Shown in pieces: positions 53,837 to 62,215 of a stretch of 64,000 nucleotides of DNA. How positions within the stretch are numbered: position 1 is the stretch's first letter; each line of letters begins with the position of its first letter. This stretch comes from Aureibaculum algae. GTDB lineage: Bacteria; Bacteroidota; Bacteroidia; Flavobacteriales; Flavobacteriaceae. Made by a program: the position numbers and the translations under genes. The stretch spans positions 4,114,001-4,178,000 of the forward strand of contig NZ_CP040749.1 in NCBI RefSeq assembly GCF_006065315.1. Reading direction: 5' to 3'. Under the pieces are notes generated by a model, which searched no databases, was not told where the DNA came from, and was given only the letters and a program-made list of their open reading frames with translations.

Positions 53837-54814
53837 TTGAAAATCATAGAGCAAATAAAACTTCCTATTAAAGAGGAAATGGAATTTTTTGAAGATAAAT
53901 TCAAGGCTTCAATGATTTCAAATGTGCCGTTGTTAAATAAAATAACGCATTTTATTATCCGTAGAAAAGGCAAACAAATGCGACCTATGTTCGTTTTTCT
54001 GGTTGCTAAAATGGTTTCTGGCGGTAAAGTTAATGACCGTACTTATAGAGGAGCATCTTGCATTGAATTGATACATACAGCCACCTTAGTACATGACGAT
54101 GTTGTAGATGATAGTAACCGCAGACGTGGTTTCTTCTCGATAAATGCATTATGGAAAAATAAAATTGCTGTGTTAGTAGGCGATTTTTTATTATCAAAAG
54201 GGGTTTTATTATCTATTGACCATAGTGATTTTGATATTTTAAAACTAATCTCGGTTGCTGTACGAGAAATGAGTGAAGGCGAGTTATTACAGATTGAAAA
54301 GGCAAGAAAATTAGACATCACTGAAGATATCTATTTTGAAATAATTCGACAAAAAACAGCTACTTTAATTGCTGCTTGCTGTGGTATTGGTGCTTCATCT
54401 GTAAATGCCACTCAAGAAGAAGTTGAAAAAATGAGAAAATTTGGTGAGATCATTGGAATTGCTTTTCAAATTAAAGATGATCTTTTCGACTATTCAGAAG
54501 CTAAAATAGGCAAACCAACGGGTATTGATATTAAAGAGCAAAAAATGACGTTACCTCTAATTTATACGTTAAATAATTGTTCTGAAAAAAATAAAAAATG
54601 GATAATCAACTCCGTTAAAAAACATAATAAAAATAAGAAACGTGTAAAGGAAGTTATTGACTTTGTAAAAGATAATGGTGGTATTGATTATACGATTAAA
54701 AAAATGAACACTTACCATCAAGAAGCACTATCAATTTTAGATTCCTATCCCGATTCACAGTATAAAAAATCATTGACAGAAATGGTGAATTATGTTATAG
54801 AACGTAAAATTTAG
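53837..54814 (+). CDS. polyprenyl synthetase (trans-isoprenyl diphosphate synthase)
   Basis: Cytosolic enzyme of 325 aa that extends isoprenyl diphosphates, probably for menaquinone side-chain synthesis. The first Asp-rich motif is LVHDDVVDDSNRRRG and the second is FQIKDDLFDY; GKQMRPMF is the family's upstream basic block. The start codon is TTG at 53837 (MKIIEQIKLPI); the next ATG at codon 15 would cut into the first helix. The 200-base upstream gap is AT-rich with no clear promoter. Product chain length cannot be read reliably. Confidence 0.92.
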   Translation: MKIIEQIKLPIKEEMEFFEDKFKASMISNVPLLNKITHFIIRRKGKQMRPMFVFLVAKMVSGGKVNDRTYRGASCIELIHTATLVHDDVVDDSNRRRGFFSINALWKNKIAVLVGDFLLSKGVLLSIDHSDFDILKLISVAVREMSEGELLQIEKARKLDITEDIYFEIIRQKTATLIAACCGIGASSVNATQEEVEKMRKFGEIIGIAFQIKDDLFDYSEAKIGKPTGIDIKEQKMTLPLIYTLNNCSEKNKKWIINSVKKHNKNKKRVKEVIDFVKDNGGIDYTIKKMNTYHQEALSILDSYPDSQYKKSLTEMVNYVIERKI

Positions 54815-54986
54815 TCATCTAAATTACAATACCCTTTTTATTAGACTCCAAACTTAATTCACAAGTAAATTACCAATTTCATAAATTACATTCAAATTAT
54901 ATAATAATTTGGAACGAAATTTGATGAATACTTATCAATCGTCGCTAAGAAAAGAAATATTACTGATAATTTTAAAATAGTTTTAC

Positions 54987-55904
54987 ATGCGGAAAATTGT
55001 ATTTCTTTCATTCCTGTTTTTATCGTTATTAAGTTGTGACGATCTTGAATTAACAATTGAAGATAAAATCATCAATAATGATGTATTTGTAGTTGACCCT
55101 GTTAATCAAAATTTCGGAGCTGAAGGTTCTTTTTGTTATGGCTTTTCTGAGCCCTCTACCGGAAATAAAGCCAATATTGATATTCCATTAGAATTTCCAA
55201 CTTCAGTAGATCTTTCCTCTTTATTACCTCCAATTGGAAATCAAGGTAAACAAGGTTCTTGTGTAGCATGGGCAACAGGATATTACCTAAAAGGTTTTCA
55301 AGAAAATCTTGAAGACAAAAACAACAACATTCAAAACCCTAACAACTTATTAAGTCCTGCTTTTATTTACAATCAAATTAAGGCAACAGACTGTGCCAGT
55401 GGTTCGCAAATACCTAGTGCTTTAGAACTAATTTCTAATACTGGAATTGTAACACTAAATGAAATGCCTTATAACGAAAATGAATGCGACAAACAACCTA
55501 CTGAAGTACAAATCAATCTAGCGGAAGAGAATAAAATTCTTACATTTTCTTATTTGGATGGCAATACACTTTTTGATCAGGCTAAGGCTTTCTTAAATAA
55601 CAGTCAACCTATTGTTATTGCCATTTCCATTGACAGAAATCATTTTGGAAAAATAGATACCAATGGAGATTCCGTTTACCGAGAATTTGAGAATACTGAT
55701 GGTGCACATGCAATGTTAGTCGTTGGCTATGATGACGAGAAAAGTGCATTTAAAACTGTAAACTCCTGGGGAGAAAATTGGGGAAACAGTGGTTTTGTAT
55801 GGATCGATTATAAAGCCTTTAAAGATGTATTGAATACAGACTCAGAATTCAAAATATTATGTGAAGCGTGGGTTTCTGAAGATGAAATTCTACCTGCTAT
55901 TTAA
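54987..55904 (+). CDS. papain-like (C1) cysteine peptidase lipoprotein
   Basis: Exported lipoprotein of 305 aa (lipobox SLLSC) with a complete C1-type catalytic triad: Cys92 in GKQGSCVAWATGYY, His241 in DGAHAMLVVGYDDE, and Asn259 in NSWGENWGNSGFVWI. The oxyanion Gln is in GNQGKQGSC. Bacterial C1 lipoproteins of this type occur in several Bacteroidota and may process surface proteins or external peptides. It converges with the sigma factor gene, overlapping its end by four bases. Confidence 0.87.
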   Translation: MRKIVFLSFLFLSLLSCDDLELTIEDKIINNDVFVVDPVNQNFGAEGSFCYGFSEPSTGNKANIDIPLEFPTSVDLSSLLPPIGNQGKQGSCVAWATGYYLKGFQENLEDKNNNIQNPNNLLSPAFIYNQIKATDCASGSQIPSALELISNTGIVTLNEMPYNENECDKQPTEVQINLAEENKILTFSYLDGNTLFDQAKAFLNNSQPIVIAISIDRNHFGKIDTNGDSVYREFENTDGAHAMLVVGYDDEKSAFKTVNSWGENWGNSGFVWIDYKAFKDVLNTDSEFKILCEAWVSEDEILPAI

Positions 55905-56470
55905 CTGCAAATTTTACAGTCTTCTTTACTTTTAAGCTCACCCACCAATTTCCCTTTTTCATTTAATTCGTAACCACAACAATCTACAAACCCTTGAGCT
56001 ATCATTTTTCTAGCCCGCTGAATTTGTGACTTAACCGTTGGTAAGGGTAAATCTAAAATTTCGGCTATTTTTTGATGCTTAATCCCCTTTATATCAGCCA
56101 TAAATAAAGGGTCTCTATATTTCTTTTCTAAGTTTTTAATAATTCCGTATAAACAATCATGTTCCGTATGCTCAAAAAAATCTGCTGTATGATCATCTGA
56201 ATCTACAATATCCATCTCCATTTTTTCACCAGCTGTAATACTATATTTTCTTTTAGATGACCTAAAATAATCCATTATGGTATTATTAGCCACTGTAAAA
56301 AGCCAAGATTTTATTTTATGTACATCTTGTATACTCGAAATTTTAGTATGTGCTTTTATAAATACCTCTTGAAGCAAATCATCTGCTATATTTTTGTCAT
56401 TTGTTTTAGACAAAATAAAGTGTTTTACATCTTCAGAATAAGAATTCCATATAATTTTTGTGTCTTTCAT
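55901..56470 (-). CDS. SigZ-like ECF RNA polymerase sigma factor with cysteine-rich tail
   Basis: Sigma-70 family factor of 189 aa. The sigma2 domain has NIADDLLQEVFIKAHTKI and IKSWLFTVANNTIMDYFRSSKRK. The sigma4 domain has FMADIKGIKHQKIAEILDLPLPTVKSQIQRARKMI with its helix-turn-helix. After sigma4 a tail of about 30 residues carries CC and CKIC, four cysteines suited to metal or redox sensing. No anti-sigma gene is adjacent. The nearest gene on the same strand is an 11-cysteine micropeptide 147 bases upstream, a pairing worth testing. Confidence 0.88.
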   Translation of the reverse strand: MKDTKIIWNSYSEDVKHFILSKTNDKNIADDLLQEVFIKAHTKISSIQDVHKIKSWLFTVANNTIMDYFRSSKRKYSITAGEKMEMDIVDSDDHTADFFEHTEHDCLYGIIKNLEKKYRDPLFMADIKGIKHQKIAEILDLPLPTVKSQIQRARKMIAQGFVDCCGYELNEKGKLVGELKSKEDCKICS

Positions 56471-56510
56471 AAAAATATTTCTTAAATAAATAGCTCCAAA
56501 AGGGTATCAG

Positions 56511-56570
56511 GTTGAGCGGAGTCCAAACCTCTTTTATCATTAGATGATAAATTCTCGACTCCGCTCGAAC
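56511..56570. repeat. imperfect inverted repeat between the sigma gene and the Cys-rich micropeptide
   Basis: GTTGAGCGGAGTC (56511-56523) and GACTCCGCTCGAAC (56557-56570) are inverted copies with one base missing, and ATCAT/ATGAT adds an inner stem. Strings like GAGCGGAGTC are common intergenic repeats in flavobacterial genomes. In this position it may also act as a transcript hairpin between the two genes. Confidence 0.6.
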
Positions 56571-56617
56571 TGAAAAAGTTGAACTTTATTTTTTGACATC
56601 ATTCAAGTGATGTCCAA

Positions 56618-56719
56618 TTAACAATTACACCCTGAACAATTACAATTTTCGCAAGTACAATTTGCACAGGTTCCGTTTTTACACCCATCACAGTTGCAGG
56701 TACATGTTGAATCTTTCAT
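56618..56719 (-). CDS. metallothionein-like cysteine-rich micropeptide (33 aa)
   Basis: A 33-aa frame with 11 cysteines, at positions 6, 8, 10, 13, 18, 21, 23, 26, 28, 31 and 33, arranged as CxC and CxxC pairs with Asn, Thr and Gly between. It has no hydrophobic segment, so it is probably cytosolic. The density (one residue in three) is that of metallothioneins, though I recognise no named family. It starts MKDSTCTCNC and ends with a Cys before the TAA. It sits between the GH3-like ligase gene and the SigZ-like sigma gene, all on the minus strand. Function inferred as metal binding only. Confidence 0.75.
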   Translation of the reverse strand: MKDSTCTCNCDGCKNGTCANCTCENCNCSGCNC

Positions 56720-56786
56720 ATTATTAAGTTTAAATTAGACTTCCTTTATACCAATAAGACGTAAAGATTATAAAAAAGATGCAGTT

Positions 56787-58313
56787 TTAAACCACTTTTT
56801 CTGAAGAAGACATTTCTAATAACTCATCCATAAAGTCTCTACTATTAGATAGTCTTGGTACTTTATGTTGCCCACCTAGTTTATTTTTGAACTTTAACCA
56901 GTCGTAGAACAAACCTGTTTCGGCTTGATGGACTTTAGGCATGGTTAAGGTCATATCATTATAACGTTTGGCTTCATAATCAGAATTAATAGACTTTAAA
57001 GCATTATCTAACAACTCTGTAAAATAATTTAAATTCTTTGGAGCTTTTCTAAATTCAATCATCCATTCATGAGAACCTTGTATTTTACCGTCCATAAAAA
57101 TAGGTGCCACGGTATAATCAGTAATTAACGTTTTTGTTTTTTCGCAAACTTGTCTTAAAGCCTCCTCAGCGTTTTCGATAATTAATTCTTCACCAAATAC
57201 ATTAATAAAATGTTTGGTTCTACCCGTAATTCTAATCCGAAACGGATCAAGAGAAACAAATTTAACAGTATCTCCTATTAAATACCTCCACAACCCAGCA
57301 TTGGTTGTAATTACGATTGCATAATTAATGTCTAATTTCACCTCATCTAACGGCATAGCAACAGAATTTTCTCCATTAAATTCCGACATCGGTATAAATT
57401 CGTAGAAAATACCATAATCTAACATTAACAATAAATCTGTAGAATCATTAGTATCCTGCAACGCGAAAAAACCTTCAGAGGCATTATAGGTTTCGTAATA
57501 TCTAAAGTCTTTTTTAGGAATTAATTTTTTGTATTGTTCTCTATAGGGATTGAAGTTAACGCCTCCATGAAAATACACTTCCAAGTTGGGCCAAACTTCT
57601 AAAATATTATCCTTGCCAGTTTTCTTCAATACAGCATTTAATAAAACAAGCATCCATGACGGTACTCCAACTAAACTGGTAATATTTTCATTAATAGTTT
57701 CATTAACGATGGCCTCCATTTTCGTCTCCCATTCGCTCATTAAGGCCACCTCTGTTTTTGGAGAAGAACTAAAATCTGCCCAAAAGGGCATATTTTCAAT
57801 AATTATAGCTGACAAATCGCCAAAATAAGTGTTATTATCTTCATAAATAGCACTACTACCTCCTAAACGCAATCCACGTCCATTGAACAAACCAGCATCT
57901 TCATTATTGTTGATATATAGAGCGAGCATGTCCTTTCCTGCCTTTAAATGGCAATTTTCTAAAGCCTCATTACTTACCGGAATAAACTTACTTTTTGCAT
58001 TTGTGGTACCACTAGATTTAGCAAACCATTGTATTTGTGTAGGCCAAAATAAATTTTGCTCCCCTTTTCTAGCTCGTTCAATTAAAGGCTCAAAAGTTTC
58101 ATATTGCTGAATAGGGACTTTACTTCTAAACGTTTCATAATTGTATATGGAAGCGAAATGATACTGTTTACCAAACTCCGTATTTTTAGCCATTTCAACC
58201 AAGCGTATCATGAGCTCATGTTGAACATCAATAGGGTATTTTAGAAAAAGCTCCATTTGATGCTTTCTCTTTTTTAAAAACCAAGAAACAACAGTGTTAA
58301 ATAAAGGCAACAT
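56787..58313 (-). CDS. GH3-family acyl acid amido synthetase-like protein
   Basis: A 508-aa member of the GH3 (auxin-responsive) superfamily, an adenylate-forming ligase fold. Family segments include FRSKVPIQQYETFEPLIERARKGE, WFAKSSGTTNAKSKFIPVS (nucleotide loop), FRYYETYNASEGFFALQD and LWRYLIGDTVKFVS, then RIRITGRTKHFINVFGEEL. In plants these enzymes join amino acids to hormones; in Bacteroidota the acyl and amine substrates are not known. The divergent gene is purE. Confidence 0.88.
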   Translation of the reverse strand: MLPLFNTVVSWFLKKRKHQMELFLKYPIDVQHELMIRLVEMAKNTEFGKQYHFASIYNYETFRSKVPIQQYETFEPLIERARKGEQNLFWPTQIQWFAKSSGTTNAKSKFIPVSNEALENCHLKAGKDMLALYINNNEDAGLFNGRGLRLGGSSAIYEDNNTYFGDLSAIIIENMPFWADFSSSPKTEVALMSEWETKMEAIVNETINENITSLVGVPSWMLVLLNAVLKKTGKDNILEVWPNLEVYFHGGVNFNPYREQYKKLIPKKDFRYYETYNASEGFFALQDTNDSTDLLLMLDYGIFYEFIPMSEFNGENSVAMPLDEVKLDINYAIVITTNAGLWRYLIGDTVKFVSLDPFRIRITGRTKHFINVFGEELIIENAEEALRQVCEKTKTLITDYTVAPIFMDGKIQGSHEWMIEFRKAPKNLNYFTELLDNALKSINSDYEAKRYNDMTLTMPKVHQAETGLFYDWLKFKNKLGGQHKVPRLSNSRDFMDELLEMSSSEKVV

Positions 58314-58339
58314 TTTCTAAATTTCTATTTGATGTTTTA

Positions 58340-58347
58340 TATCTTTG
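58340..58347 (+). promoter_or_regulatory. -7 element (TATCTTTG) for purE
   Basis: A perfect TAnnTTTG match 51 bases before the purE ATG in the gap to the divergent GH3-like gene. Confidence 0.45.
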
Positions 58348-58397
58348 AACAATAAAAGTACGATTTTTCTTAGTATAAAATTAAATATAATCAAATT

Positions 58398-58889
58398 ATG
58401 GCTAAAGTAGGTATAATTATGGGTAGCAATTCTGATATGCCTGTGATGCAAGAAGCAATTACAATACTAAACGATTTTAATATTGAAACTGAAATTGATA
58501 TTGTTTCGGCTCATAGAACCCCTGAAAAATTATATGACTATGCTAAAAATGCTCACTTGCGTGGAATTCAAGTGATCATAGCTGGTGCTGGCGGTGCCGC
58601 ACACTTGCCGGGCATGGTGGCCTCAATGAGTCCGCTACCTGTAATTGGCGTACCCGTAAAGTCTAGTAATTCAATTGATGGCTGGGATTCTATCTTATCT
58701 ATACTTCAAATGCCAGGTGGTGTTCCAGTGGCTACTGTAGCTCTTAACGGAGCAAAAAATGCTGGCATATTAGCAGCACAAATATTGGGAAGTAGTGATA
58801 AAGAAGTACAGCAAACAATTATTAATTATAAGGAGGAATTGAAAGTAAAAGTAAATAAATCTGCGGAATCAATAAATTCCAAAAAATAA
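58398..58889 (+). CDS. purE: N5-carboxyaminoimidazole ribonucleotide mutase
   Basis: Purine-biosynthetic enzyme of 163 aa that rearranges N5-CAIR to CAIR. It has the class I PurE pattern: VGIIMGSNSDMPVM, IVSAHRTPEKL, IAGAGGAAHLPGMVAS and PVIGVPVKSS. No purK follows, although the two are often adjacent; instead a four-helix-bundle gene comes next. Its last codons (NSKK) are part of the AATTCCAAAA repeat that continues into the intergenic gap, so the C-terminal end may have been shaped by it. Confidence 0.96.
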   Translation: MAKVGIIMGSNSDMPVMQEAITILNDFNIETEIDIVSAHRTPEKLYDYAKNAHLRGIQVIIAGAGGAAHLPGMVASMSPLPVIGVPVKSSNSIDGWDSILSILQMPGGVPVATVALNGAKNAGILAAQILGSSDKEVQQTIINYKEELKVKVNKSAESINSKK

Positions 58890-58947
58890 AAACCAAATTC
58901 CAAAAGGAGACAAAATCCAAAATAGAAAATTCCACATTCCAAAAAAA
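58875..58947 (+). repeat. short AATTCCAAA-type repeat array before the four-helix-bundle gene
   Basis: Four to five near-copies of AATTCCAAAA lie in direct orientation: within the purE end, at 58895-58904, 58912-58921 (one base short), and the compound 58927-58945. CCAAATTCCA (58893-58902) is a perfect inverted copy of TGGAATTTGG at 59304-59313 on the far side of the gene. Confidence 0.6.
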
Positions 58948-58950
58948 GCA

Positions 58951-59298
58951 ATGACAAAAAAAGTTTATGATTTAGAGGAAAGAACATATCTTTTTGCAAA
59001 GAATTGTAGACTTTTACTTTATAAGTTTCCTAAAACTACTGCAAATTTTGAAGACTCCAAACAATTAATTAGATCATCTGGATCAATAGCAGCAAATTAT
59101 ATTGAAGCTAATGAAAAATTAGGTGATAAAGACTTTAAATTTCGACTTAAAATATCAAGAAAGGAAGCCAAAGAATCAATTTTATGGTTAAGGCTTTTAC
59201 GAGACCTTAACGAGCCTTTCAATAGTCAATTATCAAATTTAATTAATGAAGCAGACGAACTTAGAAAAATACTCTCAACTATTATCAATAAAGTATAA
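58951..59298 (+). CDS. four-helix-bundle protein (23S rRNA intervening-sequence family)
   Basis: A 115-aa helical protein of the S23/four-helix-bundle family: VYDLEERTYLFAKNCRLLLYKFPKT, LIRSSGSIAANYIEANEKLGDKDFKFRLKISRKEAKESILWLRLL. The family was first seen in intervening sequences of 23S rRNA genes, but its function is still unclear and it is scattered across genomes at unrelated sites. Here it sits alone between purE and an M3 peptidase gene, framed by inverted short repeats, which suggests insertion as a unit. Confidence 0.88.
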   Translation: MTKKVYDLEERTYLFAKNCRLLLYKFPKTTANFEDSKQLIRSSGSIAANYIEANEKLGDKDFKFRLKISRKEAKESILWLRLLRDLNEPFNSQLSNLINEADELRKILSTIINKV

Positions 59299-59302
59299 TC
59301 CA

Positions 59303-59316
59303 TTGGAATTTGGAAT
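59303..59316 (-). repeat. inverted AATTCCAAA copies after the four-helix-bundle gene
   Basis: TTGGAATTTGGAAT holds two overlapping copies of the upstream repeat in inverted orientation, starting 5 bases after the stop codon. TGGAATTTGG (59304-59313) mirrors 58893-58902 perfectly. Confidence 0.6.
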
Positions 59317-59345
59317 TTTTTTATTGATTTTTTAAATTTTATTTT

Positions 59346-61382
59346 ATGAAAAACCCATTATTACAATCATTCAATACCCCACATACAACCGCTCCATTTT
59401 CTCAAATAAAAAACGAGCATTTTAGACCCGCTTTTGAGGAGGCAATTAAAAAAGCAAAGACAGAGATTGATGAGATAACAAGCAATTCTGAAGCACCCTC
59501 TTTTAAAAACACCATAGAAACGTTAGATTTTTCTGGATATACGTTAGATAGGCTATCTTCTATTTTCTTTAATTTGAATTCTGCAGAGACCAATGACGAA
59601 ATTCAAAAGATTGCTCAAGAAGTTTCTCCATTGTTGTCAGAATTTTCAAATGACATTCGCTTGAATGAAAAACTATTTGAACGTGTAAAATCGGTTTATG
59701 ATGATAGAAAAAAATTAGACTTAACAGTTGAACAAGCGACCCTTTTAGATAAAAAATATAAAAGCTTTGCCAGAAATGGTGCCAACTTAAACGACACAGC
59801 TAAAGCCAAATTAAGAGAAATTGATATGAAATTATCAAAACTCTCATTACAATTCGGTGAAAATGTATTGGCAGAAACTAATGCATTTGAAATGCACTTA
59901 ACGGATGAAAATCAATTAAAAGGATTACCTGATGGTGCAAAAGAAGCTGCAAAAATGGCCGCTAAAGAAAAAGATTTAGAAGGATGGCTAATTACCTTAG
60001 ATTATCCTAGTTATGTGCCTTTTATGACTTATGCTGACGATCGGAGCTTACGTAAAAAATTAGCTATCGCTTTTGGAGCAAGAGCTTTTAAAAATAATGA
60101 ATATGACAATCAAAAAGTTGTATTAGATATTGTAAATCTTCGCCACAAAAGAGCCAACTTATTAGGCTATAAAACACATGCTCATTTTGTGTTGGAAGAA
60201 CGCATGGCAGAAACACCTGAAAAAGTATTATCATTTTCAAATGATTTATTAGAAAAGGCAAAACCGGCTGCTGAAAAAGAATTTAAACAATTATCAGATT
60301 TTGCTAAAAAAGACGGTATTGAGCAGTTACAAAAATGGGATGGGGCTTACTATTCTGAAAAACTAAAAAAACAAAACTTTGACTTAGATCAAGAAGCCTT
60401 AAAACCGTATTTTAAATTAGAAAATGTGATTGACGGTGCATTTACAGTTGCCCATAAATTATTTGGGTTACAGTTTAAAGAAGTTGATACTATAGACAAA
60501 TACCATAAAGACGTAAAAACCTATGAAGTTACAACTAAAAATGGTGACTTTATAGCAGTTTTTTATGCCGATTTCTTCCCAAGAAAAGGGAAACGTAATG
60601 GAGCATGGATGACTTCTTACAAAAGTCAATGGAAAAAAGACAACGAAAATTCGAGACCACATATTTCTATAGTATGTAACTTTACAAAACCTACAGAAAC
60701 AAAACCTTCGCTCTTAACGTTTAATGAAGTAACCACCTTGTTTCATGAATTTGGACATGCGTTACATGGAATGTTAGCAGATACCGTTTACCCTAGCCTA
60801 TCGGGAACTAGTGTGTATTGGGATTTTGTAGAGCTTCCTAGTCAATTGTTAGAAAACTGGTGTTACGAAAAAGAGGCCTTAGATCTATTTGCAAAACATT
60901 ATGAAACTAATGAACCTATTCCTATGGAATTAGTTCAGAAAATTAAGGATTCTTCTAACTTTTTAGAAGGTATGCAAACGATGCGTCAATTAAGTTTTGG
61001 TCTTCTAGATATGCAATGGCATGGAGCAGACCCGACAAATATTAAAAACGTGAAAGAATTTGAAAACCAAGCTTTTGCAGATACACAACTCTATCCTGAT
61101 GTTGCCGAAAATTGTATGAGTACAGCTTTTTCTCATATATTTCAAGGTGGGTATTCTAGTGGGTATTACAGTTATAAATGGGCTGAAGTTTTAGATGCTG
61201 ATGCTTTTGAATATTTTAAAGAAACGGGGATTTTCAATAAAGAAACTGCAAAAAAATTATTAGATAACGTATTATCACAAGGAGGTACAGATAAACCGAT
61301 GGATTTATACAAACGCTTTAGAGGATCTGCTCCTAGTAATAAAGCACTGCTAAAAAGAGCGGGACTAATTGGTAAAGATTGA
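59346..61382 (+). CDS. M3 family oligopeptidase / peptidyl-dipeptidase
   Basis: Cytosolic zinc peptidase of 678 aa without signal peptide, of the OpdA/Dcp type. The zinc motif HEFGHALHG has His467, Glu468 and His471; the third ligand lies in the following helix (WDFVELPSQLLENW). The C-terminal block has FSHIFQGGYSSGYYSYKWAEVLDADAF, typical for substrate binding. It degrades oligopeptides. Its stop overlaps the TTG start of the next gene. Confidence 0.94.
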   Translation: MKNPLLQSFNTPHTTAPFSQIKNEHFRPAFEEAIKKAKTEIDEITSNSEAPSFKNTIETLDFSGYTLDRLSSIFFNLNSAETNDEIQKIAQEVSPLLSEFSNDIRLNEKLFERVKSVYDDRKKLDLTVEQATLLDKKYKSFARNGANLNDTAKAKLREIDMKLSKLSLQFGENVLAETNAFEMHLTDENQLKGLPDGAKEAAKMAAKEKDLEGWLITLDYPSYVPFMTYADDRSLRKKLAIAFGARAFKNNEYDNQKVVLDIVNLRHKRANLLGYKTHAHFVLEERMAETPEKVLSFSNDLLEKAKPAAEKEFKQLSDFAKKDGIEQLQKWDGAYYSEKLKKQNFDLDQEALKPYFKLENVIDGAFTVAHKLFGLQFKEVDTIDKYHKDVKTYEVTTKNGDFIAVFYADFFPRKGKRNGAWMTSYKSQWKKDNENSRPHISIVCNFTKPTETKPSLLTFNEVTTLFHEFGHALHGMLADTVYPSLSGTSVYWDFVELPSQLLENWCYEKEALDLFAKHYETNEPIPMELVQKIKDSSNFLEGMQTMRQLSFGLLDMQWHGADPTNIKNVKEFENQAFADTQLYPDVAENCMSTAFSHIFQGGYSSGYYSYKWAEVLDADAFEYFKETGIFNKETAKKLLDNVLSQGGTDKPMDLYKRFRGSAPSNKALLKRAGLIGKD

Positions 61383-62152
61383 AATTTATAATCCATATTA
61401 TATTCATAATTCTCCTAACCATATTTACACAAGTTGGGGGAATTATTTGGATTGCTACATTAATCATATCAAACAAATTAAAATATAAAAAAAGATATCT
61501 TTTTATTGGATTGTATTTCCTATTCAACTTATTGATTATTCCTCCAATTGCAAATTATTTTGGTAGAGTTCCATTGCCTTATTTTAGTGAAAATCTAAAA
61601 CCAAAAAACATAATTTACCCATTGCTATTTAGAAATTATGTAAGGCCTGAGCTAAAAGTACTATTAGAAAATTCTGCAAAAACCGTTAAGACTCTACATA
61701 AATTTCAATTAACCTATCTCGATGCCAGCTTCCCTTTTTATAATGGCTTTCCGCTGTTACCACATCTAAGCCATAACGATGGAAAAAAGGTAGACGTCTC
61801 ATTTATGTACAAAACTAAAGGTGGAGAAAGCACCAATAAGAAGCCCTCTTTATCTGGTTATGGAGCTTTTGTCAGTACCAAAATTCCTACATGTTCAGAT
61901 TGTCTAGACAAAGGATATTGGCAATATGATTACACCAAGTATTTCACTTTAGGTACTTTTAATGATTTGGATTTTGATGAAAATAGAACTAAAATTATAG
62001 TAAAAGAATTAGTAAGCCAGCCAAAAATTCAAAAGCTATTTATTGAACCTTATCTAAAAACCCAAATGGGCTTAAGTGATTTTGACAAAATACGGTTTCA
62101 AGGTTGCAGAGCAGTTAGGCATGACGATCATATTCATTTGCAAATAAAATAA
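61379..62152 (+). CDS. membrane-anchored LAS-type metallopeptidase-like protein
   Basis: A 257-aa protein with two N-terminal hydrophobic segments (about residues 1-33 and 42-60) and a soluble domain. The domain has the two metal-site signatures of LAS peptidases (MepA, VanX, lysostaphin): H-x6-D in SHNDGKKVDVSF (His132, Asp139) and HxH in DDHIHLQIK (His251, His253) at the C-terminus. A CSDC pair lies between. It could cleave peptidoglycan cross-links in the periplasm. The start is TTG at 61379, overlapping the M3 peptidase stop, and is uncertain. I do not recognise a named family for the whole protein. Confidence 0.6.
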   Translation: MKFIIHIIFIILLTIFTQVGGIIWIATLIISNKLKYKKRYLFIGLYFLFNLLIIPPIANYFGRVPLPYFSENLKPKNIIYPLLFRNYVRPELKVLLENSAKTVKTLHKFQLTYLDASFPFYNGFPLLPHLSHNDGKKVDVSFMYKTKGGESTNKKPSLSGYGAFVSTKIPTCSDCLDKGYWQYDYTKYFTLGTFNDLDFDENRTKIIVKELVSQPKIQKLFIEPYLKTQMGLSDFDKIRFQGCRAVRHDDHIHLQIK

Positions 62153-62215
62153 GCGTACCTTTTATATTTAGTAAGTAAAATTAAACCTTAACCATTTCTT
62201 TATGTCTAATCAATC

